Both the position numbers and the translations under genes were made by a program. Below, in pieces: positions 38,901 through 50,083 of a DNA stretch of 64,000 nucleotides. Source of the DNA: Euryodendron excelsum (lineage: Eukaryota; Streptophyta; Magnoliopsida; Ericales; Pentaphylacaceae); assembly GCA_033060915.1 (NCBI GenBank), contig CM065390.1, forward strand, positions 14,228,001-14,292,000. The letters run 5' to 3'. Numbering within the stretch: position 1 is the stretch's first letter; each line of letters opens with the position of its first letter. The notes below the pieces were generated by a model. The model made no database searches. It was not told the DNA's origin and was given only the letters and a program-made list of their open reading frames with translations.

Positions 38901-39549
38901 GCTACTAAGCCCAACTGGTCAGTCTCCAAGACTGACCAGATAAGCCAAAAGGCCACAAGGCTACTAAGCCTAACTGATTAGACCCCAAGCCTGACCAGAC
39001 AAGCCGAAAGGCCACAAGGCTACTAAGCCCAACTGGTCAGCCCCCAAAACTAACTAGACAAGCTAAAAGGCCACAAGGCTACTAGGCCCAACTGGTCAGT
39101 CCCCAAGACTGACCAGACAAGCCGAAAGGCCATACGGCTACTAAGCCCAACTGGTCAGTCCCCAAGATTGACCAGACAAGCCGAAAGGCCACAAGGCTAC
39201 TAACCCCAACTGTTCAGTCCCCAAAACTAACCAGATAAGCCGAAAGGCCACAAGGCTACTAAACCCAATTAGTCAATCCCCAGGACTGACTAGATAAGCA
39301 GAAAGACCACAAGGCTACTGAGCCCAACTGGTCAGTCCCCAAGACTGACCAGACTAGCCGAAAGGCCACAAGGCTATTAAGCCCAACTGGTCAATCTTGG
39401 AGACTGACCAAACAAGCCGAAAGGCTAGCAGGTTAATGAGTTCACCTGGTCAGCCCACGAGACTAACTAGAACAGCCAAATGATCATAAGGCCACTAAGC
39501 CCACTTAGTTAGTCCCGTGGACTTACAGGTCAAGTCAAAAAAGGCAATC
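38901..39549. repeat. 59-bp minisatellite, 11 units, each with an inverted repeat
   Basis: Units start (GCTACTAAGCCCAACTGG) at 38901, 38960, 39019, 39078, 39137, 39196, 39255, 39314, 39373, 39432 and 39491: an exact 59-bp period. In the best units CTGGTCAGTC-CCCAA-GACTGACCAG is a perfect 10-bp inverted repeat with a 5-base spacer, so the array can form a row of hairpins. The last two units are more diverged. It lies between the integrase and the antisense gene of the Tat element. Confidence 0.95.
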
Positions 39550-39676
39550 ACAGGCATTTGAATAAAAGAACACAGAGCACGGATAAGAGGCAAAAAAGCA
39601 TTTTTATCAATAGAAGGCAATTACAAAGGCAGTAAAAAAAAAAATCTACTACAAAGGCTTGGGTCTTTTGAAAAGC

Positions 39677-42027
39677 TTAGGATTGAGCGTCATCCTCTTC
39701 TTCTGCTGCAGAGGTCTGGTCTTCCCCACCAAGTGCCTGGGAGGTGGTGTCATCAGACGACTTTAAGGCAGAGAAATCTAGGTTTGGGAAGAGCTTCTTT
39801 ATCGCAACCTTAGCGTTGACAAAACCTTCCATGTAAGCCTCGTCGACTTCATTCTGAAAGGCTGCCTCAGCTTTAACCTCCTCCACAGCCCTTTCCTAAG
39901 CACTTTTGAGCTGCCCCTCTAGCTCAGCTACCTTGAAGGCCAGAGAGTCTTTGACGACCTCAAAGGCCTGAGCATCAAAGGTCAATGCCTCAACCTTTTT
40001 CTTTAGTTCCGCCGACTCGTCTAAGACGACAGTCTTCTCTACCTCAGCAACTGCCTTGGATTCCTTGGCATCTTTGACCTTTTTCTCCAGACCGCTGATT
40101 GTCTCGGTCGGGGTCTTGATGACTTAACCTTTCTTAGAGCTTTCGGTCATCTTCGCCTTCAAGTGGGTAGATAGACAGAGCGCTTTAACATGCAGCTACA
40201 AAAAGGGATGGACGGATCAGTATCAATATGTCAGAGTAGTCAGATGAAAAAGAAAGGTTAACCAGAAGCATCACATTGACAGCATCATGGTTTATGCTCT
40301 TTATCAGTTGGGTGTTGCTCCAGTTAACGAAGGGGCCCACGTCCTCCAGACTAATGAATTTCTATATCTAATCCCAAGCAGCTTGGACATCCTCTACAAT
40401 GAGGGGCTTATTCGGCCGAACTGAAGGTGATTGGCCAGTAGGTGTTGCTGTAACAGGTGGGGGCATGCCATCGCCAGGCCTGGAGGACTGACCAGGTGCC
40501 TGGGCAGCAGTAGGAGCCTTGGCTCCCTTGGATGGGCCAACCACTGTAAGGCCCTTGTTAGGTGAAGGCTCAACGGTCCTGCCCCCTGAGCTGGGTCGTG
40601 GGCGCTTGCTGGGTCTTTCTCTAGCGGCTTTTGCCCTTTCCATTTCCTCAAATTTCTTCTTGGCAGAGGACCCATACTCCTCTTATCAAAGCCCATGTTA
40701 GGTTCTAGTCCTGTAAAACACATAAGGCAGGGATCAATGCACTTACATTAGAAAGCAGCTGCAACAGACATACCAGACTCACTCCTCTCAGTGCGAAGTG
40801 CCTCGATGGAAAGGTCTGGACCTAAGAGGTAGGCGGCCAAACTCTCACCAGCTACAAGAGGCGCCCAGTTCTTGACTGGGTTCTCCCTCATCCTCGCTAA
40901 CCAGTCTTCCTTTGACTCGTCCTCCAGCACAGGAAGGTGTGCTGAGCAAAAGAAAAGCGGATGATGGTCAGACCACTGAGAAAAGCGGATCAATGCACTT
41001 ACATTAGAAAGCAGCTGCAACAGACATACCAGACTCACTCCTCTCAGTGCGAAGTGCCTCGATGGAAAGGTCTGGACCTAAGAGGTAGGCGGCCAAACTC
41101 TCACCAGCTACAAGAGGCGCCCAGTTCTTGACTGGGTTCTCCCTCATCATCGCTAACCAGTCTTCCTTTGACTCGTCCTCCAGCACAGGAAGGTGTGCTG
41201 AGCAAAAGAAAAGCGGATGATGGTCAGACCACTACCTTAAGAAGGGATTAAGCACGAAAGTACGAAAAGCGCTTACCCTTCCTACCTGGTCTACCCCATT
41301 GTCTGGGTATGCGAGGGGTCTGGTCGGTCACATCCTCCCAGTGGGCAATCTCCATGCCCTTGCCATAAACAAAGAAGTATTTTTCCTTCCAGCGCTTGTG
41401 GGAGACTGGGAGATTAGTTATTAGTGCAGGCTGACCCTCACGAGCTGAGAAGTAATACCAGCCTGAGCTCTCACTCTCAGTTATTTTGTAACATAAAAAG
41501 AAGTCTTCAGTGGTCAAGATTTCCTCTTTATTGGTAGTGGCCTGCCACAAGGCTGTACAGCCCACCAGTATATGCCATGAGTTGGGCATGAGCTGCCCAG
41601 GTGCTAACCTGGCCTTGCTTAAGACTCCCCTAATGGGAGGAGCAATGAGAAACCTCAACCCCCCGGTCAGTGCACTCTTGTACACCGCAATCTCCCCAGG
41701 ATGAGGGAAGCACGCTCTGTCCTCGCTCCCAGAAACTTTATAGCTCATAGAGGCTGGAAATTGGTAGGTAGACCAGAGCTTTTTCACTTTTGCCCCGTCT
41801 AAGATGGAAGCTATGTGCCTCGCCTCGTACCTACAGTCTGGGGCAGATGGTGACCCAACTCCGACTTCAACCACAGTCGCGGGGGCACCTTTAAAGGCGT
41901 CCATAATGGCTACAGGGCTCCTTGTCCTCTTTGGCCTCACCTCTCGGGTAACATCCTCAATGTCTGCCCCAGAGTAATTCGTACAGGCACTCGAAGCCTC
42001 ATCTGGCCTAACCCTATCCAAATCCAT
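39677..42027 (-). pseudogene. Antisense multi-exon gene of the Tat element (gypsy-type PF04195-like protein), decayed
   Basis: Read on the minus strand: exon 42027-41277 (259-codon open frame), exon 41197-41030, its tandem copy 40941-40774, exon 40710-40263, exon 40195-39677. Junctions use GT-AG and keep phase (for example AAG-G/gtaagc to ctcag/CA-CAC). The first exon has GEIAVYKSALTGGLRFLIAP and LAPGQLMPNSWHILVGCTAL, the pattern of the plant 'putative gypsy type transposon' domain (PF04195, from memory). Exon 40710-40263 is Pro/Ser-rich with a basic RPSKRPRP patch and needs a frameshift. The last exon is a coiled coil ending in an acidic EEEDDAQS tail. Stops occur within the coil and just upstream of the first exon. 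Known: some Tat elements carry additional ORFs, sense or antisense, of unknown function. Likely non-functional here. Confidence 0.8.
40731..41233. repeat. 256-bp tandem duplication inside the antisense gene
   Basis: GGATCAATGCACTTACATTA starts at 40731 and again at 40987. The copies agree over about 247 bases with one difference seen (CTCATCCTCG versus CTCATCATCG). Each copy holds one whole 168-base exon plus its splice sites, so the unit is an exon duplication that keeps the reading frame. Confidence 0.95.
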
Positions 42028-42669
42028 TGAGGCAATGCACTTAGAACCGGATGATAAGGTGATTAAGGGGGGTTCATGATCCTAGGGTCTTCTATTTCAC
42101 GTAAGGTCCCAAAAGTGGACCTGGAGGCCTTTAAAATGCCCCAATACACAGACTCAACAAAGGACGGGTTGCCTACAAACCTTAAAGGGTACGAGGTCCT
42201 GACTCTCCACTCGTAGTACTATATAGCTTTCTGTAGAAGCCAAAACATATACCCACACACCCTGAATACCTTGATGAGTAGAAAGGTTAAGGGGGAGGTT
42301 TAGGGTTGCTTCGAACAATCAACAATGGCGGAAGAAGAGGGGAAGAAGGTGAGAAAAATCACTCGCCGAATAACTCGAAAAAGATGTACAAAATGGAGGG
42401 CCTTTTGGCAAACCGCCAAGGTTTTATAGGCCCCCTTTTTTTCGAAATTAACGGCATAGATCTGCCTTAGGTTCTTAGATCGAATGGCCGATAATGGTAA
42501 CATCCAATCGATGTACGGGAACCAATCCCGCGAGGCCACGTGGCACGAACACCAAGGGTCACGTCAATTCGGTAGGCATAGTAATCATGACGGTTTACAA
42601 CGCCATAATGCACCTCAGGGGCGGCGCCCTGCGACTCTTTAAAATTTCCGCCAGCAGGCTTAGGCTGCT

Positions 42670-42683
42670 AAGGGAATTGGGGG
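42670..42683 (+). other. Polypurine tract of the Tat element
   Basis: AAGGGAATTGGGGG ends four bases before the 3' LTR, where plus-strand priming is expected. Confidence 0.8.
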
Positions 42684-42687
42684 CATC

Positions 42688-43254
42688 TGATAATACAACA
42701 AGTATAGCTGGTCTGCCCCCTATAGACAGACCATATAAGCTCAGGCTATGTCTCTAGGTTCGGACTTTCGAACTCCCTTCCAACCTAGGTCTGCCAACAG
42801 ACTTGGAAGGGCAGAACTTTAGCAGTGCACCGGGCGTCGCCATTAAGGCACCCCGAAATTCTCGCCTAAAGATCAGCTCCCACGATCCCATAATTAGGAC
42901 GGTTTCGTCCACAACTGGGGACATGGTTCATGAAGCCTAACGTGGGGGCATGACACTCCCCCACGATCCCTGGTGCGTAATTTAAGGGCACGATTAACTC
43001 TCCCATTAATATGCCCACAATCCGATCCACACCCCCTGCCAACATCTCTATAAAAAGGGTAGTCATCATCTTCAATGAAGGTACGAAACTCATGAACCCT
43101 TGAGTATAATTATTCTACCCATTTGTCTCTAATCTAATTTTGGTATCAGAGTATTTTTGGCAGGCACCACACCAGTGTCCCAAGCAAGAGAATTCATCGC
43201 CCCAACCGTTTACATCAAAGGTTGGGAAGATTGTATAAATTCACTGCATCATTA
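42688..43254 (+). repeat. 3' LTR
   Basis: Same 567-bp length as the 5' LTR. Its terminal CA is mutated to TA. The TATA box TATAAAA at 43049-43055 is intact and points toward the ITN1-like gene, whose start codon is about 560 bases further on. Confidence 0.95.
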
Positions 43255-43614
43255 GTTCTTTTACATAAAAATTTAATCTCAAACATACTTTTAATCAACC
43301 AAACACAAGTCACATCTCATTTTATTTGTTTTGCAATAATGTCAAAAAGTATTTTGCCAAGAATCATAAATACTCAAATACATAGGGGCACCAATGCAAA
43401 CCCATCAAAAGGAAAATAGTTAAACAAAAAAACAAATATGCTGTTCAAAAATCAGACGTTTCTCTGCACTTTCCTCTCTCCTGTCGGCTTATCCTTTTGT
43501 TATCAGTCTTCATCTCCCGTCGTCTCTCTCACTTCACTTTCTGCAGACGACTTGTTAGCCCTCTCTCCCTCTCTATCAAATCCAGTCTCTAGGGTTTGCA
43601 CCTCCAATCCAAGT

Positions 43615-46600
43615 ATGGCTTCAGCTATCGACGAAGGTACTCTCTCTCCCTTAGTCACTCAATTCTCTTGATTCTCTTATGTTGCGGGCATCGATCGGTA
43701 TCATTTTTGTTCGTTACTGTAGTAGCCTTTTTTTTTTTTTTGTAAATTTTCTCGGAAAATATTTTCCGCAAGATTTTTCGTGAAAATGAAAATCAAACTG
43801 AGATTCTTCTCCAAGAGCATTCTCAGACTCCAGAAGCTAATTTGTGGCGAAACAAACGAGCTAAACAAAAAATTGAGCTGTTATATACTTGTATATACAT
43901 ATATGTGCGGCCTTAGATGGTTTCTGTATGTTAATTCTTGAGTGATTGGCTAGGAGGGGAAAGAGATATAGAGAAGGGATTGATGACTCCGCCGCCGAAC
44001 CAAAACCAAAACCCTCTGGCCGAGCCGTCGCCATCGCCATCTCCGTCATCGGCGACTGCGCCTGCTTTGGTTTTGTCGAATTCCGGCAAGCGGATTGATC
44101 AGGCCGGAAAGAAGAAGTACGTGAAACAGGTGACTGGCCGGCACAACGACACTGAGCTGCATTTGGCGGCACAGCGGGGTGATCTTGCGGCTGTGAAGCA
44201 GATTTTGGACGATATTGATACGCAGATGGTGGGGACTCTGAGCGGAGCGGATTTCGATGCTGAGGTTGCGGAGATTCGGGCGTCGGTGGTGAATGAGGTG
44301 AACGAGTTGGGGGAGACAGCGCTGTTTACGGCAGCAGAGAGAGGTCGTCTTGATGTTGTGAAGGAGTTGTTGAAGTATGCAAATCAGGATAGTATTTCGA
44401 AGAAAAATCGGTCTGGGTTTGCTCCTCTGCATATAGCTGCGAGTCAAGGACACCATGGTAATGATCTGAGCTTTCTTAAGTAATTGATTCATCCATTTTT
44501 TTAATTCCTGGTTGTTTCCAATTAGCTTTTTTTTTTTTCATAATTCAGTCACCCGTCATATAAAAATGAGTATGGCTTTTTAGTTGCAATTGAGTTCGAA
44601 AAACTTAGTTCATTATATTAAGAAAAATGAAGTCATTTAACTTGTTGCTTCTACAATATTAAGTTCAATGACTTTGAATAGCTTGGATGCCATCATTCAT
44701 TGCCTTCAGGGTTCAGTAATTAGTAGATGTAGGCGTTTAGCTTAGGTATTGCCATGCACCAAATGGGCTTTAGCGTGGTATCAAGGGGCTTATCCAAATA
44801 GATAATGATAGTTGCAGTTGGTATTTTGTACTCCATCGCTTTGACATTTTTGTGGTGTCTTGCTAATCCAAACTGCAAGTAATTTAGGCATTTGCATGCT
44901 GGTCGGCAGCTTACAATCAATGGATTACAGAGTTCCATTAGGAACAAATAATGTGGCTTATCGAGTTTGGTTGCCTTGAGGATTTGTGAGGGCTCATATT
45001 TTCACAAACCAAAAATTCTATGATGGTTTTGACCTTTTTCTATGTTTTTTTTTTTTTTTTAAAATTGAGTGTTCAGTACAACATAAATAAGCAAGACTCA
45101 TGGACACATGTTACATTCTAGTACCCGCTTGTGTAAAAAAATTATACACTGTCAGTGCATCAAAATTAAACTCTTATAAATATCATAATCGAACATAAAA
45201 AGTGGCTTACTTGAAGCTGTGAGCGCGCAGTGACATTTCCATTATAAATTGAAACTCTGCAATTGGCTTACCTTTTTGCTTTCATACATGGTTAAATTTA
45301 AATGTATCACAAAATTTATAATTCTTGTGTTCTCATTGAGAGTTTTAACTTCTTTAAAGGGGGAACATTTTGTTGAAGTTTTTCTTTCGAAAATCACCAA
45401 TTTTAAAGTTCTGGAAGTGAACTAATTCAACGTGCACGTTGGATTTGGATACGGAATCTGGTACACCAAAATACTAATTGAATCTACAATTTCCTTTGTA
45501 AATCTTCAGGTAACCTAATATTCAGTTAATGTAGAGGCTACATTTATTCAGTGAGACAAGAAAGTTTTACTGCTGCTAGATTTCTGTTCTTAATATCTAT
45601 TCTGTGCAAAAGCGGGCTGGTGAACTTAGTGAGACTTTTATTGCAGGAATTGTTCAGGTGCTACTAGACCATGACCCAGAGCTAAGTAAAACGATTGGCC
45701 CATCAAATGCAACCCCTCTTATATCTGCAGCTACAAGGGGGCATACAGCTGTGGTGAATGAACTGCTGTCAAAGGATTGTAGCTTGTTAGAGATTTCTAG
45801 ATCCAATGGCAAAAATGCATTGCATTTAGCTGCCAGACAGGGACATGTGGAAATTGTGAAAGCATTGCTTGACAAAGATTCACAATTGGCAAGAAGGACA
45901 GATAAGAAAGGGCAGACTGCATTACATATGGCTGTAAAAGGGGTTAGCAGTGAGGTGGTCAAATTGCTTCTCGAGGCTGATGCAGCCATTGTGATGCTGC
46001 CAGACAAGTTTGGCAACACAGCATTACATGTAGCTACCAGGAAAAAGCGAGCAGAGGTATATTTTAGTGGTGCTGGATATTTTTTTTTTAATCTATATTT
46101 TCTGAACATCCAATGTACTGGCAATGGTCCAATTTCTCCTCACCAAGAAGTATTTATATAAATTGATGGTCTTTTCCTGAGTTAATAATTTTTCCCATTG
46201 TGTTGTGGGGCCTAAGTTCTTTGAATTGAATATGTGAACCTTTCATCCTTTATTCCAAGCATAGGGGTTTGACAAGAGCTTAGGTAAGCTTCATGTAATT
46301 TTCTCAAAAAGATATGAATTTTATGGGTTGGGGACATAACATCATTTTAATTTGTGTTTCCGAATTTGAATGGACTAGAATATCTGATGATTGATGTTAA
46401 GCTTACAAAATTTCATATGAAGCAATAAATGTTGTATAAGGTGAATTTCTGATAGATTTCTCCGACTTTCTGCTTCCTCAGTTTTCATGTTCATTCGTTG
46501 TGTTACCCCACCTGATTACTTTTGTTGGCTATTTCACATTTCCCATGTGCCTAGAATTTTGCAAGAATGAACATTTTTTAGTAGTCGACTACACCTTAAA

Positions 46601-47505
46601 TATTCACATAGATTGATTATTGATTTCTTTCTTCTTCTTTTTTTTTTTTATAATTTTTTGACCTTTTGCCCTTGCAGATAGTGAATGAGTTGTTACGCCT
46701 CCCAGACACTAATGTTAATGCGCTGACCAGAGATCACAAAACAGCTCTTGACATAGCTGAAGAGCTTCCTCTCTCTGAGGAATCCTCTGATATAAAAGAC
46801 TACCTTTCTCGCTATGGTGCTGTTAGAGCTAATGAACTGAACCAACCAAGGGACGAGTTGAGAAAAACCGTGACTCAGATCAAGAAAGATGTCCACACAC
46901 AGCTTGAACAAACTAAGAGGACCAACAAAAATGTTTATGGGATTGCTAAAGAGCTCAGAAAACTCCACCGTGAGGGGATCAATAATGCCACTAACTCAGT
47001 GACTGTGGTTGCAGTGCTTTTCGCTACGGTTGCCTTCGCAGCTATTTTCACTGTACCAGGTGGGGATGATAATAATGGGATGGCTGTAACCGCAAGCAAG
47101 ATTTCTTTTAAAATCTTCTTCATTTTTAATGCCATTGCACTATTTACGTCCTTGGCTGTTGTGGTAGTTCAGATTACATTGGTTAGAGGAGAGACCAAAG
47201 CTGAGAGACGGGTGGTGGAGGTGATTAACAAGTTGATGTGGTTGGCTTCGGTTTGCACTTCTGTGGCATTTATGGCCTCCTCTTATATAGTGGTGGGTCG
47301 ACAGTACGAGTGGGCTGCAATTTTCATTACAGTTGTGGGTGGAGTGATAATGGCTGGGGTTCTTGGCACCATGACTTATTATGTGGTAAAGTCAAAGAGG
47401 AGTCGGTCAATGAGGAAGAGGGAGAAGAGTGCAAGGAGCGGATCCAACTCTTGGCATCACTCTGAGTTCTCCAACTCAGAAGTTGATCGGATTTATGCCC
47501 TTTGA
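43615..47505 (+). CDS. ITN1: ITN1-like ankyrin-repeat membrane protein with PGG domain, four exons
   Basis: Plasma-membrane ankyrin protein; the Arabidopsis relative ITN1 (At3g12360) affects salt tolerance through ABA-dependent ROS production. Exons: 43615-43636, 43954-44457, 45647-46056, 46678-47505, phases consistent, 587 residues against about 590 in ITN1. The first mini-exon (ATGGCTTCAGCTATCGACGAAG, seven codons) joins in frame to GERDIEKG, a better start than the TTG at 43938. The in-frame ATG at 43983 is an alternative start. Ankyrin repeats run from about residue 72 to 350 (DTELHLAAQRGD, GETALFTAAERG, NALHLAARQGH, GQTALHMAVKG, GNTALHVATRKKR). The PGG domain begins at REGINNATNSVTVVAVLFAT and has four membrane helices, near 421-442, 459-483, 501-521 and 528-553. 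The tail SGSNSWHHSEFSNSEVDRIYAL is ITN1-specific. An old retrotransposon ends 360 bp upstream of the start. Confidence 0.93.
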
Positions 47506-49016
47506 TGCGAGAATTCATAACATTTGGGGTTGGACTTCCAGGTTTGTGCATCAAATAGAAAATTGTGTTGTGGAACTAAGTAGGCAAAGATTGTTCAAGT
47601 GGACTAACTAAAAGATCCCTAAAGCTGCCAAGATTCTTTAATGGAGTTAGGTTTTTTATTTACCCCTTCTAAATTCCTGCAGTTGGATACTGTTTTAAGG
47701 TTGAAGTATGCAGATATTAGGCCTGTTTATGTCTATTTAGCTAAGGTGAAACGAGGACAAAAGGTGGTCACTATTGCTTGGTGCTGCGTATATGGAGTTC
47801 AAAGGCCTAAAAGGTTCCATTATCTAGCATTGGGAAAAAAGTTAGACAAGGGTGATGAAATTTCTAAGCCATTAGTCTCGTTTTCAGCTACAAGAATATG
47901 GGTTTTGATCATTTGAAGCTACACTTACAGTATCTAACTGATATTGGGATCTTCATGGTGGATGTTTCAACTTTTGAATGGTCTACTTATTCAAATGGTT
48001 TAATCTTACCTGTGTAATATTCATAGCTCATTCAGGGCAAACTATATTCTGAAAACTTTCTGACTACTTGGCGTCATTAACCGCCAATGCACTTCCAGAG
48101 GCTGGCATGTGTTTTAGGTTATTGTTGGTTGTCTAATGAACTATTGTTCCGCAAACTTTTTGTTGACAACACTGGCATGAATTATCCTTGGTATTCCATA
48201 TTCAAAGTTATATGCTATATATTGTTTATGGGACGAGGTAATTTGTTGGGCTTGACAGTGGAGATTGCTAGAATTTATTTTCTGGGTTGAAAGGTGAAAA
48301 CTGATCATGCTAGGAGAACAGACAACACACTTACTTTCCCTGATTGTGCTAGTTTTTTATGCTTCTGAAATGATTATTATTTTTTTAATCTTGCATGATG
48401 TTAATTAGAAATTTTGTTTGATTATTCCTAATTGTTCACTAATTCCAATTGTGAAACAGGTTCATGCTGTTTTTACATGTTCACTGTTTTAGGTACAGAT
48501 AAGAACTTCCTTGTATCATGATTCTGGAGAAACTCTGCAGGGAAAACGGCAGGAAATTTTTTAAATATCTCTCTTTCTCTCTCTTTCTTCCTTTTACTTT
48601 CTTTTCATTTTGTTTACAGAACTAAATAGGGAAGGTAAAATATATTTTTTTTATTTTCTCTTTTTTTTCCTGCCTTTCCATCCCCTAAGTTCCTAACAGA
48701 CTGTTAGGTAGAATCAAACAAGGAAAGAAAAGTGGAAGAAAATTTTCGTAAGTTCCAAACAGGCGCAATATCCAAGGTTCTGTCAATTGGCATTTGGCGA
48801 AGCAGGGAATTTTTTAGGTTGTTGAAGCTCTTTAGTGTATTTGCAGTGATTCTTGAGTCCGATTGCATAGTTTTGGGAACTATCTTGAAGAATGTATTAG
48901 CTGGAATCGTGACCTATGCCCCTCAATTCAATTAGGAAATTATACGATGATTCTTATATAATTTTGTGCCATCAAATTATGGCGGCCGAGTTCAATCAGA
49001 TATGATCACATATGAG

Positions 49017-49057
<41 letters not shown>

Positions 49058-49720
49058 GTTAGCCAATTTAATCTTTATTTGATCTGGTCTGTTCGGTCAA
49101 CCAATTGTTTTTAAGTTTTTTTCTTAATGATCTCACTAGGTCCGTCTCAGAGCCGTGTGTAATATTTCGTTGTGTAGATGGATTAATCAAAATACGAGGT
49201 AATGAGACGAGCTATAAGCTCGATTTTTTTATAAAAAAAAAATTTGAGAAAATGAGAATTTAGTTGGAGGTAAAAATTTAAATTCAAAATAGAAAGTTTA
49301 ATCAGTATATGTAAAATCAAAAGAGAAAATGTAATTTTACCTAAAATTAGGAGAAAGCTAGACTGAAAAACAATTTTTTTTAAAAAGATGGGTTCAAATG
49401 AAAACACAAAAAATGTTTAGCGTAAAATGGAGAATGTTCGACATACTCGAATGTACGAGTTGCTTAGTTCACAATGTATGCAAATTTAAACTAAATCAAT
49501 ATATAATTTTTGTATAATTCGATGTTACATTTAGAATGTTGAGTTTTTCATTTACCTCTGTTTTCATTTGCATTTAACTTTATTTTATTTTTTTTCTTCT
49601 TGATATACTTATTTCTATATTTTTTGAGATGATGTTATTTTTTCTCTTTGTATTTTCTCTATTATTGCATTACCCTTTTCAATTTAAATTATGTCCCTAA
49701 TTTTTCCAAAAAATAATTGG
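47506..49720. other. 3' region of the ITN1-like gene and intergenic DNA
   Basis: The first several hundred bases are probably 3' UTR. A 91-codon ORF at 47641-47916 has no motif I recognise. A (CT)n microsatellite lies at 49018-49054. No gene signals otherwise. Confidence 0.5.
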
Positions 49721-49729
49721 AGTTTTGAG

Positions 49730-49737
49730 TATAAAAT
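49730..49737 (+). promoter_or_regulatory. TATA box candidate of the CFAP298-like gene
   Basis: TATAAAAT lies 86 bases before the ATG at 49823, a plausible core-promoter position. Confidence 0.45.
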
Positions 49738-49822
49738 AATCGTCAAGAATAAGGCGCCAAAGAAACCTGGAGAGCTAGACAAATTTTCTAGTCACAAATA
49801 TACAAGAAAAACACTGTTGGAG

Positions 49823-50047
49823 ATGGTTCGAATTCAGGTGAAGCATGCCGGCGACGGTGATAGCGACGACCAAAGAGAGTTCCTCTACGAGTGCCAAAGC
49901 AATTCCACCGTCGACGAAATCGCCGGAGAAGTCACAGAAATCTCCAACCTTCAATCCATGATTCAACGCTTTGTCGTCCAACTCGAGCCTCGTCTTTCTC
50001 TCCATAGCGAAGACCACAAAGGTTTAGCTTTTCCTTATTTAACGATT

Positions 50048-50083
<36 letters not shown>

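Larger units (their letters stand above)
32913..43254 (+). mobile_element. Complete but inactive Tat-lineage Ty3/gypsy LTR retrotransposon
   Basis: A 10,342-bp element bounded by two 567-bp LTRs (32913-33479, 42688-43254) and a 5-bp target duplication GTTCT (32908-32912, 43255-43259). Order inside: PBS, gag, protease, RT, RNase H, a second (archaeal-type) RNase H, integrase, a 59-bp minisatellite, an antisense gene, and a polypurine tract. Dual RNase H and an extra gene between integrase and the 3' LTR define the Tat/Ogre lineage. All sense-frame genes carry in-frame stops (mostly TAG replacing CAG or TGG), and the integrase has lost part of its catalytic core, so it is non-autonomous today. 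By hand count the LTRs differ at about 69 of 567 positions, about 65 of them transitions, so the insertion is millions of years old. Confidence 0.95.

Noticed and set aside
43938..44483. ORF with its apparent start at 43938
   Set aside because: The codon there is TTG. It is the main exon of the ITN1-like gene read through the donor at 44458; the real start is the upstream mini-exon or ATG 43983.
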